A DNA stretch of 58,116 bases from an uncultured Lachnospiraceae bacterium (GCA_947629565.1 CANREG010000010.1:1-58116), one strand, 5' to 3'. Shown: positions 27,341 through 36,472, numbered from the stretch's first letter. The notes: generated by a model not told the origin, from the letters alone. A program made the numbers and translations.

Positions 27341-29740
27341 ATGCAATTTGGTTATTTTGATGAGGCAGCAAAAGAATATGTGATTACCCGGCCGGACACG
27401 CCCGCACCATGGGCAAACTACTTAGGATCACCGGCATACGGTGCGATTATCTCAAACAATGCCGGGGGGTACAGTTTTGAGAAGAGCGGCGCCAATGGGA
27501 GAATTATCCGTTATATTTTTAACCAGTTCGACCAGCCGGGAAGATATGTATATTTAAGGGATGATGACAATGGGGATTACTGGTCTGCTTCCTGGCAGCC
27601 GGTAGGAAAGCCGCTAGATGTGTATAAGAGCGAATGTCATCATGGAACCGGCTACACCAATATTCAGGCGGAGTATGCGGGAATCAAATCAGAGGTGTTA
27701 TATTATGTGCCGCTTAACAAGACCTATGAGGTCTGGAGGGTAAAGCTTACCAATCATTCAGATAAAAAGAGAAATCTGTCTGCTTTTGGCTACTGTGAGT
27801 TCACCAATGACTGTAACTATGAGCAGGATCAGGTGAATCTGCAGTATACCCTGTTTATCACCCGCACTTATTTTAAGGATAACAATAAGATTTACCAGAC
27901 GATTAACGAGAATATCCACAGCGAGGTGGACGGCAACCAGAACACCTCCCGTTTCTTCGGTCTTGCCGGAGCGAAGGTGGAGTCCTATAACGGGGATAAG
28001 GAAAGCTTTCTTGGCAATTATCATGGATACGGCAATCCGACGGCGGTGGAAAAGGGACAGTGCGACAACACATTAAATTATAATTCCAACGGCTGCGGCG
28101 CCCTTCATAGCAAGATAGAATTAGAGCCGGGCGAGAGCCGGGTGTTTACCTTTGTGCTGGGAATGAAATCCAACAATGAGGCCAATGAAATCCTTGCAGG
28201 CTATGAGAATGTGGAGGCTGCAACAGAGGCGGAGCTTAAGGAGCTGATTGATTACTGGCATGGACAGTTATCTCATTTACAGGTACACACGCCTTCCGAG
28301 AGTTTCAACAATATGATTAATACATGGAACGCCTACCAGTGCTTTATGACCTTTATCTGGTCAAGAGCCGCATCCTTTACTTACTGCGGACTGCGGAACG
28401 GTTACGGCTACCGGGATACCGTACAGGATATTCAGGGAATCATTCATCTGAATCCGGAGATGGCGCTGGACAAAATCCGCTTTATGCTTTCTGCGCAGGT
28501 GGATAACGGCGGCGGTCTGCCACTGGTTAAATTTGACCATAATGCGGGCCATGAGGACACGCCGGACGATCCTTCCTATGTAAAGGCTACCGGACATCCG
28601 GCATACCGGGCAGACGACGCCCTCTGGCTGTTCCCGACTGTCTATAAGTATATCGCAGAGTCCGGCAATGTGGATTTTATGGATGAGGTGATTGTCTTTG
28701 CCAATGGCGGCGAAGGTACGGTGTATGAGCATTTAAAACGGGCCATTGATTTTTCCATGAACCGTCTGGGACAGCATGGAATGCCTGCCGGACTGCACGC
28801 AGACTGGAATGACTGCCTCCGTCTCGGCAAGCAGGGAGAGTCTACTTTTGTGGCTATGCAGCTTTACTATGCCATGACTGTTCTCCGCGATTTTGCTAAA
28901 CGGAAAAACGATACGGAATATATCGCTTACTTGGATAAGGTACAGAAGGAATTAGGCGATACCATACAGAAATACTGCTGGGAGGAGGACCGTTTTGTCC
29001 GGGGATATAAGGAGGATGGCGAGCTGATTGGCTCTAAGCATCATCCGGAGGCCAATATGTGGTTAAATCCACAGTCATGGTCCGTGATTTCCGGCCTGGC
29101 AACGAAAGAGCAGGCGGAGCTTGCGTTGGAGTCTGTTCACAGAGAATTGAATACGCCTTATGGCGTCCGTTTGATGGCGCCTTCCTATGTCAATCATGCT
29201 TTTGACGGGGCGTTGATGCTGTTATTCAATAAATCAACCAAAGAGAACGGCGGAATCTTTTCCCAGCCACAGGGGTGGATTATCCTGGCGGAAAGCTTAA
29301 TGGGACATGGCAACCGGGCGTTTGAGTATTTTAATGAGAGTTCTCCGGCGTCAATGAACGATAAAGCGGAGATAAGGAAGCTAGAGCCTTACTGCCATGG
29401 ACAGTTTACGGAAAGCTCTGATTCTCCTTTTGAGGGCCGGGCGCATGTGCACTGGCTGACCGGAACCGCATCCACGGTTATGGTTGGCTGCGTGGAGGGA
29501 ATCTTAGGGCTTCGTCCTGATTTTGAAGGACTCCGCATCAGCCCGTCCATTTCCTCTGACTGGAAAGAGTTTACGATGGATAAGGATTTCCGGGGAAAGA
29601 AGCTTCATATTATTGTGAAGAACGATAACGGCAGGGAATCCGGCGTGACAAAGGTTACCCTGAATGGAAAGGAACTTCCCGACAATTATATCAAGGCAGA
29701 TGAATTGGCACAGACCAATGAGGTAGTAGTTGAGATGTAA
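27341..29740 (+). CDS. GH94 disaccharide phosphorylase (cellobiose/chitobiose phosphorylase family)
   Basis: Cytosolic inverting phosphorylase that splits a beta-linked disaccharide with phosphate to give a sugar 1-phosphate. The 799-residue protein opens with FGYFDEAAKEYVITRPDTPA, the GH94 N-terminus, has the GLRNGYGYRDTVQDIQGI stretch and the conserved ADWND motif (487-491) that carries the general acid. It lacks the insertion after ADWNDC that I recall from clostridial cellobiose phosphorylases, and its length is close to chitobiose phosphorylase, so the substrate is left open. AAAGGAG precedes the ATG. No sugar transporter or regulator is adjacent. It may read from the pnp transcript through the structured gap. 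Confidence 0.9.
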   Translation: MQFGYFDEAAKEYVITRPDTPAPWANYLGSPAYGAIISNNAGGYSFEKSGANGRIIRYIFNQFDQPGRYVYLRDDDNGDYWSASWQPVGKPLDVYKSECHHGTGYTNIQAEYAGIKSEVLYYVPLNKTYEVWRVKLTNHSDKKRNLSAFGYCEFTNDCNYEQDQVNLQYTLFITRTYFKDNNKIYQTINENIHSEVDGNQNTSRFFGLAGAKVESYNGDKESFLGNYHGYGNPTAVEKGQCDNTLNYNSNGCGALHSKIELEPGESRVFTFVLGMKSNNEANEILAGYENVEAATEAELKELIDYWHGQLSHLQVHTPSESFNNMINTWNAYQCFMTFIWSRAASFTYCGLRNGYGYRDTVQDIQGIIHLNPEMALDKIRFMLSAQVDNGGGLPLVKFDHNAGHEDTPDDPSYVKATGHPAYRADDALWLFPTVYKYIAESGNVDFMDEVIVFANGGEGTVYEHLKRAIDFSMNRLGQHGMPAGLHADWNDCLRLGKQGESTFVAMQLYYAMTVLRDFAKRKNDTEYIAYLDKVQKELGDTIQKYCWEEDRFVRGYKEDGELIGSKHHPEANMWLNPQSWSVISGLATKEQAELALESVHRELNTPYGVRLMAPSYVNHAFDGALMLLFNKSTKENGGIFSQPQGWIILAESLMGHGNRAFEYFNESSPASMNDKAEIRKLEPYCHGQFTESSDSPFEGRAHVHWLTGTASTVMVGCVEGILGLRPDFEGLRISPSISSDWKEFTMDKDFRGKKLHIIVKNDNGRESGVTKVTLNGKELPDNYIKADELAQTNEVVVEM

Positions 29741-29860
29741 TGAGAGGCCGGGAGTGCGTCCCGGCGGGATAAGACGGATTTGAGAGAGACCGGGAATGTT
29801 TGCCAGCGGAATAAGGTGGATTTGAGAGAGGCCGGGAGTGCGTTCCGTAAGGGAGGCAGA
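29741..29860 (+). repeat. Three degenerate ~42-bp tandem repeats after the GH94 gene
   Basis: Units begin at about 29741, 29781 and 29823, each starting TGAGAG(AG)RCCGGGA and continuing with GTGCGT-like and GGGATAAG-like segments. The first unit starts directly after the GH94 stop codon. The array ends before the ribosome binding site of the DUF212 gene. The opposite-strand open frame across it is only the translated repeat. Confidence 0.75.
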
Positions 29861-29896
29861 GCGTTTTGAGGGATTGGGAAAGTAAAGGAGAATGAT

Positions 29897-30373
29897 ATGG
29901 AAACCTTGCAGGTTTTGTTGCACAACAAGATGTTTATGGCACCGATTATGGGTTGGCTGACAGCGCAGATTCTAAAGACGATCATCCATTTTGCCATGAC
30001 AAAGGAATTTGTGACGGAGCGGTTAATCGGCAGCGGCGGGATGCCAAGCTCCCATTCCTCCACAGTGGTGGCGCTGATGTATGCCACAGCTTACTGCAAA
30101 GGGATTACCGGTTTTGAATTTCCCATGGCCACAGCTTTGGCAATCATTGTGATGTATGATGCCATGAATGTGCGGATGGAGACGGGAAAGCAGTCCATTA
30201 TCCTGAATCTGTTCTTAAAGAATGAAGAGATTGTAAAGCTTTTGCAAAACAGCGACAAAGGAGAATGGGCCAAGATTATCCTGAAGGAATATGTGGGACA
30301 CACGCCAACCCAGGTGTTAGGCGGAATTTTAGTGGGCGTTTTAGTCGGGTATCTGGTATGTCGCTTTCTTTAG
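29897..30373 (+). CDS. Divergent PAP2 family membrane protein (DUF212, YuiD-like)
   Basis: A 158-residue integral membrane protein with the DUF212 signatures GGMPSSHSSTVVAL (about 49-62) and GHTPTQVLGGILVGVLVGYL near the C-terminus, which correspond to split PAP2 phosphatase motifs. About four hydrophobic segments are visible. Relatives are proposed lipid phosphatases, but the substrate is not established. AAAGGAG precedes the ATG. A perfect terminator follows 29 bases after the stop, so the transcript ends here. Confidence 0.88.
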   Translation: METLQVLLHNKMFMAPIMGWLTAQILKTIIHFAMTKEFVTERLIGSGGMPSSHSSTVVALMYATAYCKGITGFEFPMATALAIIVMYDAMNVRMETGKQSIILNLFLKNEEIVKLLQNSDKGEWAKIILKEYVGHTPTQVLGGILVGVLVGYLVCRFL

Positions 30374-30402
30374 GATAAAAATTAATATTTATGCAATACT
30401 AA

Positions 30403-30429
30403 AGAGGAAGATGCGTCTTCCTCTTTTTT
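30403..30429 (+). terminator. Terminator after the DUF212 gene
   Basis: AGAGGAAGA pairs perfectly with TCTTCCTCT around the loop TGCG, followed by six T. Confidence 0.93.
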
Positions 30430-30629
30430 CTGTGGCCGCAAAAAGGCCGGAGATAAAAGGGCGGGACAAAGAAACTGGAGATAACAAAAGAGTTTTATAA
30501 TAGAAGACTGGCACAACAAAGGGATTGGATAACAGAAAGCCGGAATAAAAAAGGCAGGGGCCAAAGGTTGTATAAGAAAAGGAACCGGACAGGAATCAAA
30601 GATAGGAGTCTGCAGGAGGTGAGCCGCAT

Positions 30630-31310
30630 ATGGAACAGGAACAACGGGAAGAGATGGAAGAGACCGGACAGTTGGATTTACAGGGAAATTCCTATGGCTA
30701 TAAGATTCATTTATTGAATATTATCGGAGAGATAGAGGGGCACCAGTGCTTAGCGCCGGGAGCCAAGGCCACAAAATATGAACACATTCTGCCGGAATTG
30801 GCAAGGGTGGAGGAAAATAAGAATATTGACGGTCTGCTGGTACTGTTAAATACTGTAGGCGGTGATGTGGAGGCAGGGCTTGCCATTGCGGAGATGATTG
30901 CCTCCCTTTCCGTTCCGGTGGTGACGCTGCTGTTGGGAGGAGGACATTCTATCGGCGTACCCTTAAGCGTATGCGGGGATCATTCCTTTATTGTGCCAAC
31001 TGCCACCATGGTCGTGCATCCCATACGCATGAACGGAACGGTTCTGGGCGTAAAGCACAATTATGAATACATTGATAAAATGCAGGACCGGATTATCTCT
31101 TTTACATGCAAACATTCCGGAATTTCCGAAAAGGATTTTAAGCGGATTATGTTCAATACCAAGGAGCTGGCTAAGGATGTGGGCAGCGTCTTGGTGGGAC
31201 CGGAAGCCGTGGAGGAGGGGCTGATTGATGAGGTGGGAGGAATCCAGGATGCATTTTCCTGTCTTTACGACCTGATACGCCAGAAAAAGAAGAAGGGGAA
31301 TCGGAAATAG
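30630..31310 (+). CDS. tepA: ClpP-class serine protease TepA (YmfB)
   Basis: A 226-residue member of the ClpP/crotonase superfamily of the TepA type, linked in B. subtilis to processing of secretory proteins and signal peptides. The nucleophile is probably Ser107 in GGGHSIGVPLSV, and the ClpP-like NTVGGDVEAGLAIAEMI segment precedes it; a VVHPIRMNG segment supplies the histidine. AGGAGGTGA lies eight bases before the ATG. It stands upstream of ftsK, the same order as tepA-spoIIIE in B. subtilis. The final codons (LIRQKKKKG) are part of a 25-bp sequence repeated at 31956-31980, so the gene end lies at the border of an inserted cassette. Confidence 0.9.
   Translation: MEQEQREEMEETGQLDLQGNSYGYKIHLLNIIGEIEGHQCLAPGAKATKYEHILPELARVEENKNIDGLLVLLNTVGGDVEAGLAIAEMIASLSVPVVTLLLGGGHSIGVPLSVCGDHSFIVPTATMVVHPIRMNGTVLGVKHNYEYIDKMQDRIISFTCKHSGISEKDFKRIMFNTKELAKDVGSVLVGPEAVEEGLIDEVGGIQDAFSCLYDLIRQKKKKGNRK
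31273..31297. repeat. 25-bp direct repeat, left copy (inside tepA 3' end)
   Basis: Identical over 25 bases to 31956-31980. It begins TGATACGCCAGAAA and ends AAGAAGGG. This copy encodes the lysine-rich C-terminus of TepA. The two copies bracket the toxin-like cassette. Confidence 0.95.
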
Positions 31311-31364
31311 ATGTTGGGAAATTTGTTGCATTGTTTGTGAAATTGTGGTATATAATAATTAAGC

Positions 31365-31433
31365 AAAGGCCATTTCCTGCCCCCATTTGTCCCGATTCTA
31401 TGAATCGGTTGACCGGGCGGGAAGATGGCCTTT
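31365..31433 (-). terminator. Double-hairpin terminator of the toxin-like cassette
   Basis: AAAGGCCAT and the following TTCC...GCCC pair with GGGCGGGAAG and ATGGCCTTT to form a long outer stem. Inside, CCGATTC (31392-31398) and GAATCGG (31402-31408) form a second hairpin. On the minus strand it lies four bases after the stop of the cassette gene; it could also work on the plus strand, where TTTCTTTT follows. Confidence 0.75.
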
Positions 31434-31436
31434 CTT

Positions 31437-31916
31437 TTAGCGTTTATAGACATTTAATATCTGTTCCTTTTTTATTAATACAATTTTATCAACAAATCTT
31501 GTATGCCTTGAATAATAAATATTTTTTATCTGTCGTTCAATTTCATTATAAGATAACGGGCAACTTGTAAGATCAAAAATAAAATTTGACGATTGTTTTC
31601 TTTTTTTCGCCACCACATTGTAAAGCAGATTTTTTCCTTTTCCAGTTGGTGATTTCAAGTCAAACCGTTCGCCGTCAATCAGGTAGTCAGGAGTCTGTAT
31701 GCCTTGTGGGTACATTATTTGTGGAACAAGCTCTACTGTCTTGCCGTACTTCTTGCTCAAAATTTCTGCCACTTTCCTTTCCTGTTCAGAGGGCTTTAAT
31801 ACGACATGCATACCGTCTATGGAATAGGTTGTCCCGTCCACTGTATACGACGATTTTTCAATAACGGAACCTTTTTTCATTTGTGTTGTTGTTATCCAGT
31901 CTTTTGTAATCTTCAT
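31437..31916 (-). CDS. CdiA C-terminal tRNase-like small protein (probable toxin cassette)
   Basis: A 159-residue protein. The C-terminal two thirds (about 50-159: EQERKVAEILSKKYGKTVEL ... GIQTPDYLIDGERFDLKSPT ... NLLYNVVAKKRKQSSNFIFD) resembles the CdiA-CT tRNase domain and related stand-alone proteins; the DYLIDGERFDLKS stretch looks like a PD-(D/E)xK-type active site. I recall such small genes from conjugative elements and MuF-type phage proteins, but this is memory, not a search. No signal peptide is visible. The ATG at 31916 is preferred because the promoter lies across the longer frame; it would make the mRNA leaderless. The gene points against tepA and ftsK and has no visible immunity partner. 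Confidence 0.7.
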   Translation of the reverse strand: MKITKDWITTTQMKKGSVIEKSSYTVDGTTYSIDGMHVVLKPSEQERKVAEILSKKYGKTVELVPQIMYPQGIQTPDYLIDGERFDLKSPTGKGKNLLYNVVAKKRKQSSNFIFDLTSCPLSYNEIERQIKNIYYSRHTRFVDKIVLIKKEQILNVYKR

Positions 31917-31923
31917 AGGACAG

Positions 31924-31952
31924 ATTATAGCATTGCTCTGATTATTGTGCAA
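31924..31952 (-). promoter_or_regulatory. Promoter of the toxin-like cassette (leaderless transcript)
   Basis: On the minus strand TTGCAC (31952-31947), a 17-base spacer and TATAAT (31929-31924). The predicted start falls on or next to the A of the ATG at 31916, so the mRNA would have no 5' leader and no ribosome binding site. Confidence 0.72.
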
Positions 31953-31955
31953 TCT

Positions 31956-31980
31956 TGATACGCCAGAAAAAGAAGAAGGG
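31956..31980. repeat. 25-bp direct repeat, right copy
   Basis: Perfect copy of 31273-31297 from the 3' end of tepA. It lies four bases beyond the -35 element of the cassette promoter, so promoter, gene and terminator are all bracketed by the two copies (683 bp apart). Confidence 0.95.
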
Positions 31981-32022
31981 AAATAGGAACGGCTCTTTTT
32001 TTGTTTGTGTTGTCTTTATCAC

Positions 32023-32078
32023 TTGATTAATTGGGAAAAAAATAGTAGTATATACATATTGTGGTGTATTGTGCACAA
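32023..32078 (+). promoter_or_regulatory. ftsK promoter region with a palindrome
   Basis: TTGATT (32023-32028), a 17-base spacer and TAGTAT (32046-32051) form a plausible promoter. TTGTGCACAA (32069-32078), a perfect 10-bp palindrome, lies just downstream of the predicted start and could be an operator. AGGAGGG precedes the TTG start of ftsK. Confidence 0.5.
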
Positions 32079-32138
32079 ATATACAATCTGTCGTTGTGTG
32101 GGATTTATTGGCGGCAGGCGGAATAGGAGGGTATCAGC

Positions 32139-34748
32139 TTGGCTGGTAGTAAGAATCAGAGTAAAAAACAAACTTCAAATAATAAGGGTTCCAATTCAAA
32201 AGGCAAAGGGAGAGATACTAAGAAGGAAGAAGAATTGCAGGAAAATTCCTATGCGGCGGAAATCCGGGTGTGGCTGATATGCGGAATTATGCTGATTGTG
32301 GAACTGGGGAATTTTGGACTTTGCGGCATTATCAATTATGTAAGCAAGTTTTTCTTCGGCGTTTTCGGCGTGATTCAGTATGTGCTGCCTGTGGCCGTTA
32401 TGTTCGCGGCATTTTTTCTCCATGTCAACGATTATGGCAGACGGGCGGTTCAGAAGGTGGTGTTTGGCTCCGGGCTGTTGCTTTGTTTTGGCATGATTGC
32501 CCAGATGACGGTAGGTATCGGAGAATATAATTTTCCGGAATTGTTTTCTGAGGGCTTTAAGGAGCAGCTTGGCGGAGGCGTTCTCTGCGGCTCCCTTGCG
32601 TACCTTCTGCATACCGGCGTGGGCACGATTGGCACCTATATTATCATCATTTTAGCGATTATCGTCTGCGTGGTATTGTTTGCAGAATTTTCTGTCATTG
32701 ATTTTATCCGGGAAATGGCGGCGCGGGATCCGGAGGAAGAGGATGACGAGGAAGAAGAATGGGAGGAGGAACCCCAAAGGGAGCGGCAGCGCCGAAAAAG
32801 AAAGCCTTCGGCAAACCGGGAGATTGTGACAGAGGATACGCCGGGAGACCGGGATGAGATATTTACGGAGAGAAGGAAAAAACCGTCGGTTTTAGAGCGG
32901 ATTGCCATTCCGGCAGAGGAGACGGATACCAGTCTGTCCCCATCAGATAAAGCCAGAAAAAAAGAGGAAGTCCACGAGATTACGATGCAATATGACAGCA
33001 GCCTGTCAGGGGAAGATTTCAAAGGAAGCGCAGGCGGCGGACTATCCGGGGAAGAAACAAAAGCGAAGAAGAAACGGACTGCCAGAACGAAAAAAACAGC
33101 GGCAGCCGATTCCAAACCGCAGGATTTGGTGGCTGACAAGGAAGTCAGACAGACAGGAACCGTCGGCCAGGCTGCGGCAGGCCAGGCCGCTTTGACGGGG
33201 CAGTTGGAAAATAAGACTTCTCCGGCGGTGAAGAATGTGGACGCCAGGGAGGTGGGCAGCAGTACCGGGGATTACCGGTTTCCACCTTTAGAGCTGCTGC
33301 AAAGGAGCAAGTCCCAAGCGGTGGCAAAGGAAGATACAATCCGGCAGAACGCCCTGAAACTGCAGGAGGTATTAAAAAGCTTTGGCGTAAATGTGACGAT
33401 GACCAATTATAGCTGTGGCCCTTCCGTAACCCGGTATGAGATGGTACCGGAGCAGGGGGTTAAAGTAAGCAAGATTACCGGTCTTGCTGATGATATTATG
33501 ATGAATTTGGCAGCCCAGAGCATCCGGATTGAGGCGCCTATTCCCGGCAAATCCGCTGTGGGAATAGAGATTCCGAACGGCAAGCGGAGCGGAGTGGGAT
33601 TCAGGGAACTGATTGATACGGAGAAATTCATTAAGCATCCCTCCAAGCTGGCCTTTGCAGTGGGAAAGGACATTGAGGGTAATGTAGTGGTAGAGGATAT
33701 TGCCAAGATGCCTCATCTGCTCATTGCCGGGGCTACCGGCTCCGGTAAATCAGTGTGTACCAACACATTGATTATGAGTATTTTATATAAGGCCCGCCCG
33801 GATGAGGTCAAGCTTATTTTAGTGGATCCCAAACAGGTGGAGTTAAAGGTCTATAACGGAATACCCCATCTATTAACCCCTGTGGTGACAGATCCGAAAA
33901 AAGCGGCGGGCGCCCTGAACTGGGCGGTAGCGGAGATGACAAAGCGTTATCAGATGTTTTCCGAATGCAATGTCCGGAATATACAGGGCTATAACGACAG
34001 GGTAAAAGAGGTGGAAGAGACCGGAAAGGCGGATGAGGAGAAGTTAGAGAAGATGCCTCAGATTGTGATTATTGTGGATGAGTTAGCGGACCTGATGATG
34101 GTTGCCAAGGCCGAAGTGGAGGAGGCCATTGTCCGGCTGGCCCAGCTTGCCAGAGCGGCAGGAATCCATTTAGTCATTGCCACCCAGCGGCCTTCCGTAG
34201 ATGTGGTAACGGGCCTGATTAAGGCAAATGTGCCTTCCCGAATCGCCTTGTCCGTATCCTCCGGAGTGGATTCCAGAACAATTATCGACAGTGTCGGCGC
34301 GGAAAAGCTTTTGGGGAACGGCGATATGCTATTCTATCCCACCATGTATCCGAAGCCGGTCCGGGTGCAGGGCGCTTATATATCCGATGACGAAGTGGTT
34401 AATGTGGTGGAATTTTTAAAGGCGCAAAATGGCGAGAGTACATACAGTGACGAGGTGACGGATCAGATTGCCGCCTCTGTCTCCGGCGGCAGCGCCGCCA
34501 TAGCAGGGGGCGGAGAACAGGAGGACCGGGATGAATACTTTGTCCAGGCCGGAAGATTTATTATAGAAAAGGATAAAGCCTCCATTGGCATGCTGCAGAG
34601 AATGTTCAAGATTGGCTTTAACCGGGCGGCCAGGATTATGGACCAGCTTTTTGAAGCCGGGGTGGTTGGACCGGAGGAGGGAACCAAACCGCGGCAGGTA
34701 TTGATGAGTGAGGAACAGTTTGAAGAATATATTGACGAATATTTTTAG
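32139..34748 (+). CDS. ftsK: DNA translocase FtsK/SpoIIIE
   Basis: Membrane-anchored ATP-driven DNA pump that clears the chromosome from the division or sporulation septum. The 869-residue protein starts with TTG at 32139 (AGGAGGG upstream), has a basic N-terminus, four membrane helices (about 45-185), an acidic and Lys/Ala-rich linker (185-390), and the motor domain with Walker A GATGSGKS (531-538), Walker B IVIIVDELADLMM, and the QRPSVDVVTGLIKANVPSRI segment. The last 70 residues form the winged-helix gamma domain that reads orienting sequences. Position next to tepA matches spoIIIE. XerD, its usual partner at dif, is at 9.4 kb. Confidence 0.97.
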   Translation: MAGSKNQSKKQTSNNKGSNSKGKGRDTKKEEELQENSYAAEIRVWLICGIMLIVELGNFGLCGIINYVSKFFFGVFGVIQYVLPVAVMFAAFFLHVNDYGRRAVQKVVFGSGLLLCFGMIAQMTVGIGEYNFPELFSEGFKEQLGGGVLCGSLAYLLHTGVGTIGTYIIIILAIIVCVVLFAEFSVIDFIREMAARDPEEEDDEEEEWEEEPQRERQRRKRKPSANREIVTEDTPGDRDEIFTERRKKPSVLERIAIPAEETDTSLSPSDKARKKEEVHEITMQYDSSLSGEDFKGSAGGGLSGEETKAKKKRTARTKKTAAADSKPQDLVADKEVRQTGTVGQAAAGQAALTGQLENKTSPAVKNVDAREVGSSTGDYRFPPLELLQRSKSQAVAKEDTIRQNALKLQEVLKSFGVNVTMTNYSCGPSVTRYEMVPEQGVKVSKITGLADDIMMNLAAQSIRIEAPIPGKSAVGIEIPNGKRSGVGFRELIDTEKFIKHPSKLAFAVGKDIEGNVVVEDIAKMPHLLIAGATGSGKSVCTNTLIMSILYKARPDEVKLILVDPKQVELKVYNGIPHLLTPVVTDPKKAAGALNWAVAEMTKRYQMFSECNVRNIQGYNDRVKEVEETGKADEEKLEKMPQIVIIVDELADLMMVAKAEVEEAIVRLAQLARAAGIHLVIATQRPSVDVVTGLIKANVPSRIALSVSSGVDSRTIIDSVGAEKLLGNGDMLFYPTMYPKPVRVQGAYISDDEVVNVVEFLKAQNGESTYSDEVTDQIAASVSGGSAAIAGGGEQEDRDEYFVQAGRFIIEKDKASIGMLQRMFKIGFNRAARIMDQLFEAGVVGPEEGTKPRQVLMSEEQFEEYIDEYF

Positions 34749-34763
34749 TATATGGAGGAGCAT

Positions 34764-36431
34764 ATGAAGACAGACATTGAAATCGCGCAGGAAGCAGAGC
34801 TTGTACATATCAGGGAGATTGCCGGAAAGCTGGATATTTCCGAGGACGAACTGGAGCTTTATGGAAAATATAAGGCAAAATTGTCCGATGAACTGATCGA
34901 GCGGATTGAGAAGAATCCGGACGGAAAACTGGTGTTGGTGACGGCAATTAACCCTACCCCGGCAGGGGAGGGAAAGACTACGGTGACAGTCGGCTTGGGC
35001 CAGGCCTTTGGCAGAATGGGAAAGAAGGCTTCCATTGCCCTTCGGGAGCCGTCTCTTGGCCCCTGCTTTGGCATTAAGGGAGGGGCTGCCGGAGGGGGAT
35101 ATTCCCAGGTGGTGCCCATGGAGGATTTAAACCTTCATTTTACAGGGGATTTTCATGCCATTACCTCTGCCAACAATCTGTTAGCGGCTATGCTGGATAA
35201 CCATATCCAGCAGGGAAACGACCTGCAGATTGATACCCGGCAGATTGTGTGGAAACGGTGTCTGGATATGAATGACCGGGTGCTGCGGAATGTGGTAGTG
35301 GGCCTTGGCAGTAAGATGGACGGCTTTGTGCGGGAGGATCATTTTGTCATTTCGGTGGCCTCCGAGATTATGGCAATCCTCTGCCTTGCGACAGATATGG
35401 AGGATTTAAAGGATAGGCTGGGAAAGATTATTGTCGCCTATTCCACGGAGGGAAAGCCGGTAACTGCCGCAGATTTAAAGGCTGTGGGCGCTATGGCTGC
35501 CCTGCTTAAGGACGCTTTGAAACCGAACTTAATCCAGACATTAGAGCATACTCCGGCCTTTGTACATGGCGGTCCTTTTGCCAATATTGCTCATGGCTGC
35601 AATTCCGTCCGCGCGACGAAGCTTGCCATGAAACTTTCGGACATTGTGGTGACGGAGGCCGGGTTCGGAGCCGATTTGGGCGCGGAGAAATTCCTAGACA
35701 TCAAATGCCGCAAGGCGGGAATCGCACCGGACGCTATTGTGCTGGTAGCCACGATTCGCGCGTTGAAATATAACGGCGGCGTGGCAAAGAATGATTTGGG
35801 AAAAGAGAATTTAGAAGCCCTTAAGTCCGGTATTGTCAATCTGGAAAAGCATATAGAGAATTTACAGCAGTACGGAGTGCCGGTTGTCGTTACCCTGAAT
35901 CAGTTTGTTACGGACACAGAGGCGGAGCTTTCCTTTGTGCGGGATTTTGTAAAGGCAAAGGGCTGTGATTTTGCTCCCGCAAGAGTCTGGGAGGCTGGCG
36001 GCGAAGGCGGCATGGAGCTGGCGGAAAAAGTGCTGGAGGCGTTTCATAAAGGAACGCCCCGGTTTAAGCTGCTTTATGAGGATGATCTACCGTTGGAGGA
36101 TAAGATTAAGACCATTGCCACAAAAATTTACGGGGCGGACGGGGTAACCTTTACAGCCGAGGCGAAACGGCAGATGAATACCATTACCTCGCTTGGTTTT
36201 GGCAGCCTGCCGGTATGCATGGCAAAGACGCAGTATTCTTTGTCGGACGACCAGACTAAGCTTGGCAGGCCTTCCGGGTTTGACATAACCGTAAGGGAGA
36301 TGTATGTCAATGCGGGGGCGGGCTTTGTGGTGGCCATTACCGGCTCCATTATGACGATGCCGGGGCTTCCGAAAGTGCCTGCCGCTGAAAATATTGACGT
36401 GGTGGACGGACAAATTGTCGGCTTGTTCTGA
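34764..36431 (+). CDS. fhs: Formate-tetrahydrofolate ligase
   Basis: Makes 10-formyltetrahydrofolate from formate, ATP and tetrahydrofolate; feeds purine synthesis and, in acetogens, the methyl branch of the Wood-Ljungdahl pathway. The 555-residue product has the phosphate loop [39 protein letters not shown] and the FTGDFHAI segment. I use the ATG at 34764 because the GGAGGAG just before it is a better ribosome binding site than anything before 34752. ftsK ends 15 bases upstream. The stop lies inside the first unit of a 21-bp tandem repeat. Confidence 0.98.
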   Translation: MKTDIEIAQEAELVHIREIAGKLDISEDELELYGKYKAKLSDELIERIEKNPDGKLVLVTAINPTPAGEGKTTVTVGLGQAFGRMGKKASIALREPSLGPCFGIKGGAAGGGYSQVVPMEDLNLHFTGDFHAITSANNLLAAMLDNHIQQGNDLQIDTRQIVWKRCLDMNDRVLRNVVVGLGSKMDGFVREDHFVISVASEIMAILCLATDMEDLKDRLGKIIVAYSTEGKPVTAADLKAVGAMAALLKDALKPNLIQTLEHTPAFVHGGPFANIAHGCNSVRATKLAMKLSDIVVTEAGFGADLGAEKFLDIKCRKAGIAPDAIVLVATIRALKYNGGVAKNDLGKENLEALKSGIVNLEKHIENLQQYGVPVVVTLNQFVTDTEAELSFVRDFVKAKGCDFAPARVWEAGGEGGMELAEKVLEAFHKGTPRFKLLYEDDLPLEDKIKTIATKIYGADGVTFTAEAKRQMNTITSLGFGSLPVCMAKTQYSLSDDQTKLGRPSGFDITVREMYVNAGAGFVVAITGSIMTMPGLPKVPAAENIDVVDGQIVGLF

Positions 36432-36472
36432 CGGATTGCCGGCTTGTTCTGACAGATTGCCGACTTGTCTGA
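36411..36472 (+). repeat. 21-bp tandem repeat covering the fhs stop codon
   Basis: Three units: 36411-36431, 36432-36452 and 36453-36472. The second reads CGGATTGCCGGCTTGTTCTG followed by A. Each copy ends in TTCTGA or TCTGA, and the TGA of the first is the fhs stop. The last unit has lost one T. It looks like duplication of the gene end into the 3' untranslated region. Confidence 0.85.

Noticed and set aside
29504-29923. 139-codon minus-strand frame with PGLSQIHLIP-like peptide repeats
   Set aside because: The peptide repeats are only the translation of the 42-bp DNA repeats after the GH94 gene.
32005-32277. 90-codon plus-strand frame upstream of ftsK
   Set aside because: It overlaps the ftsK promoter and start in another frame and has no ribosome binding site.
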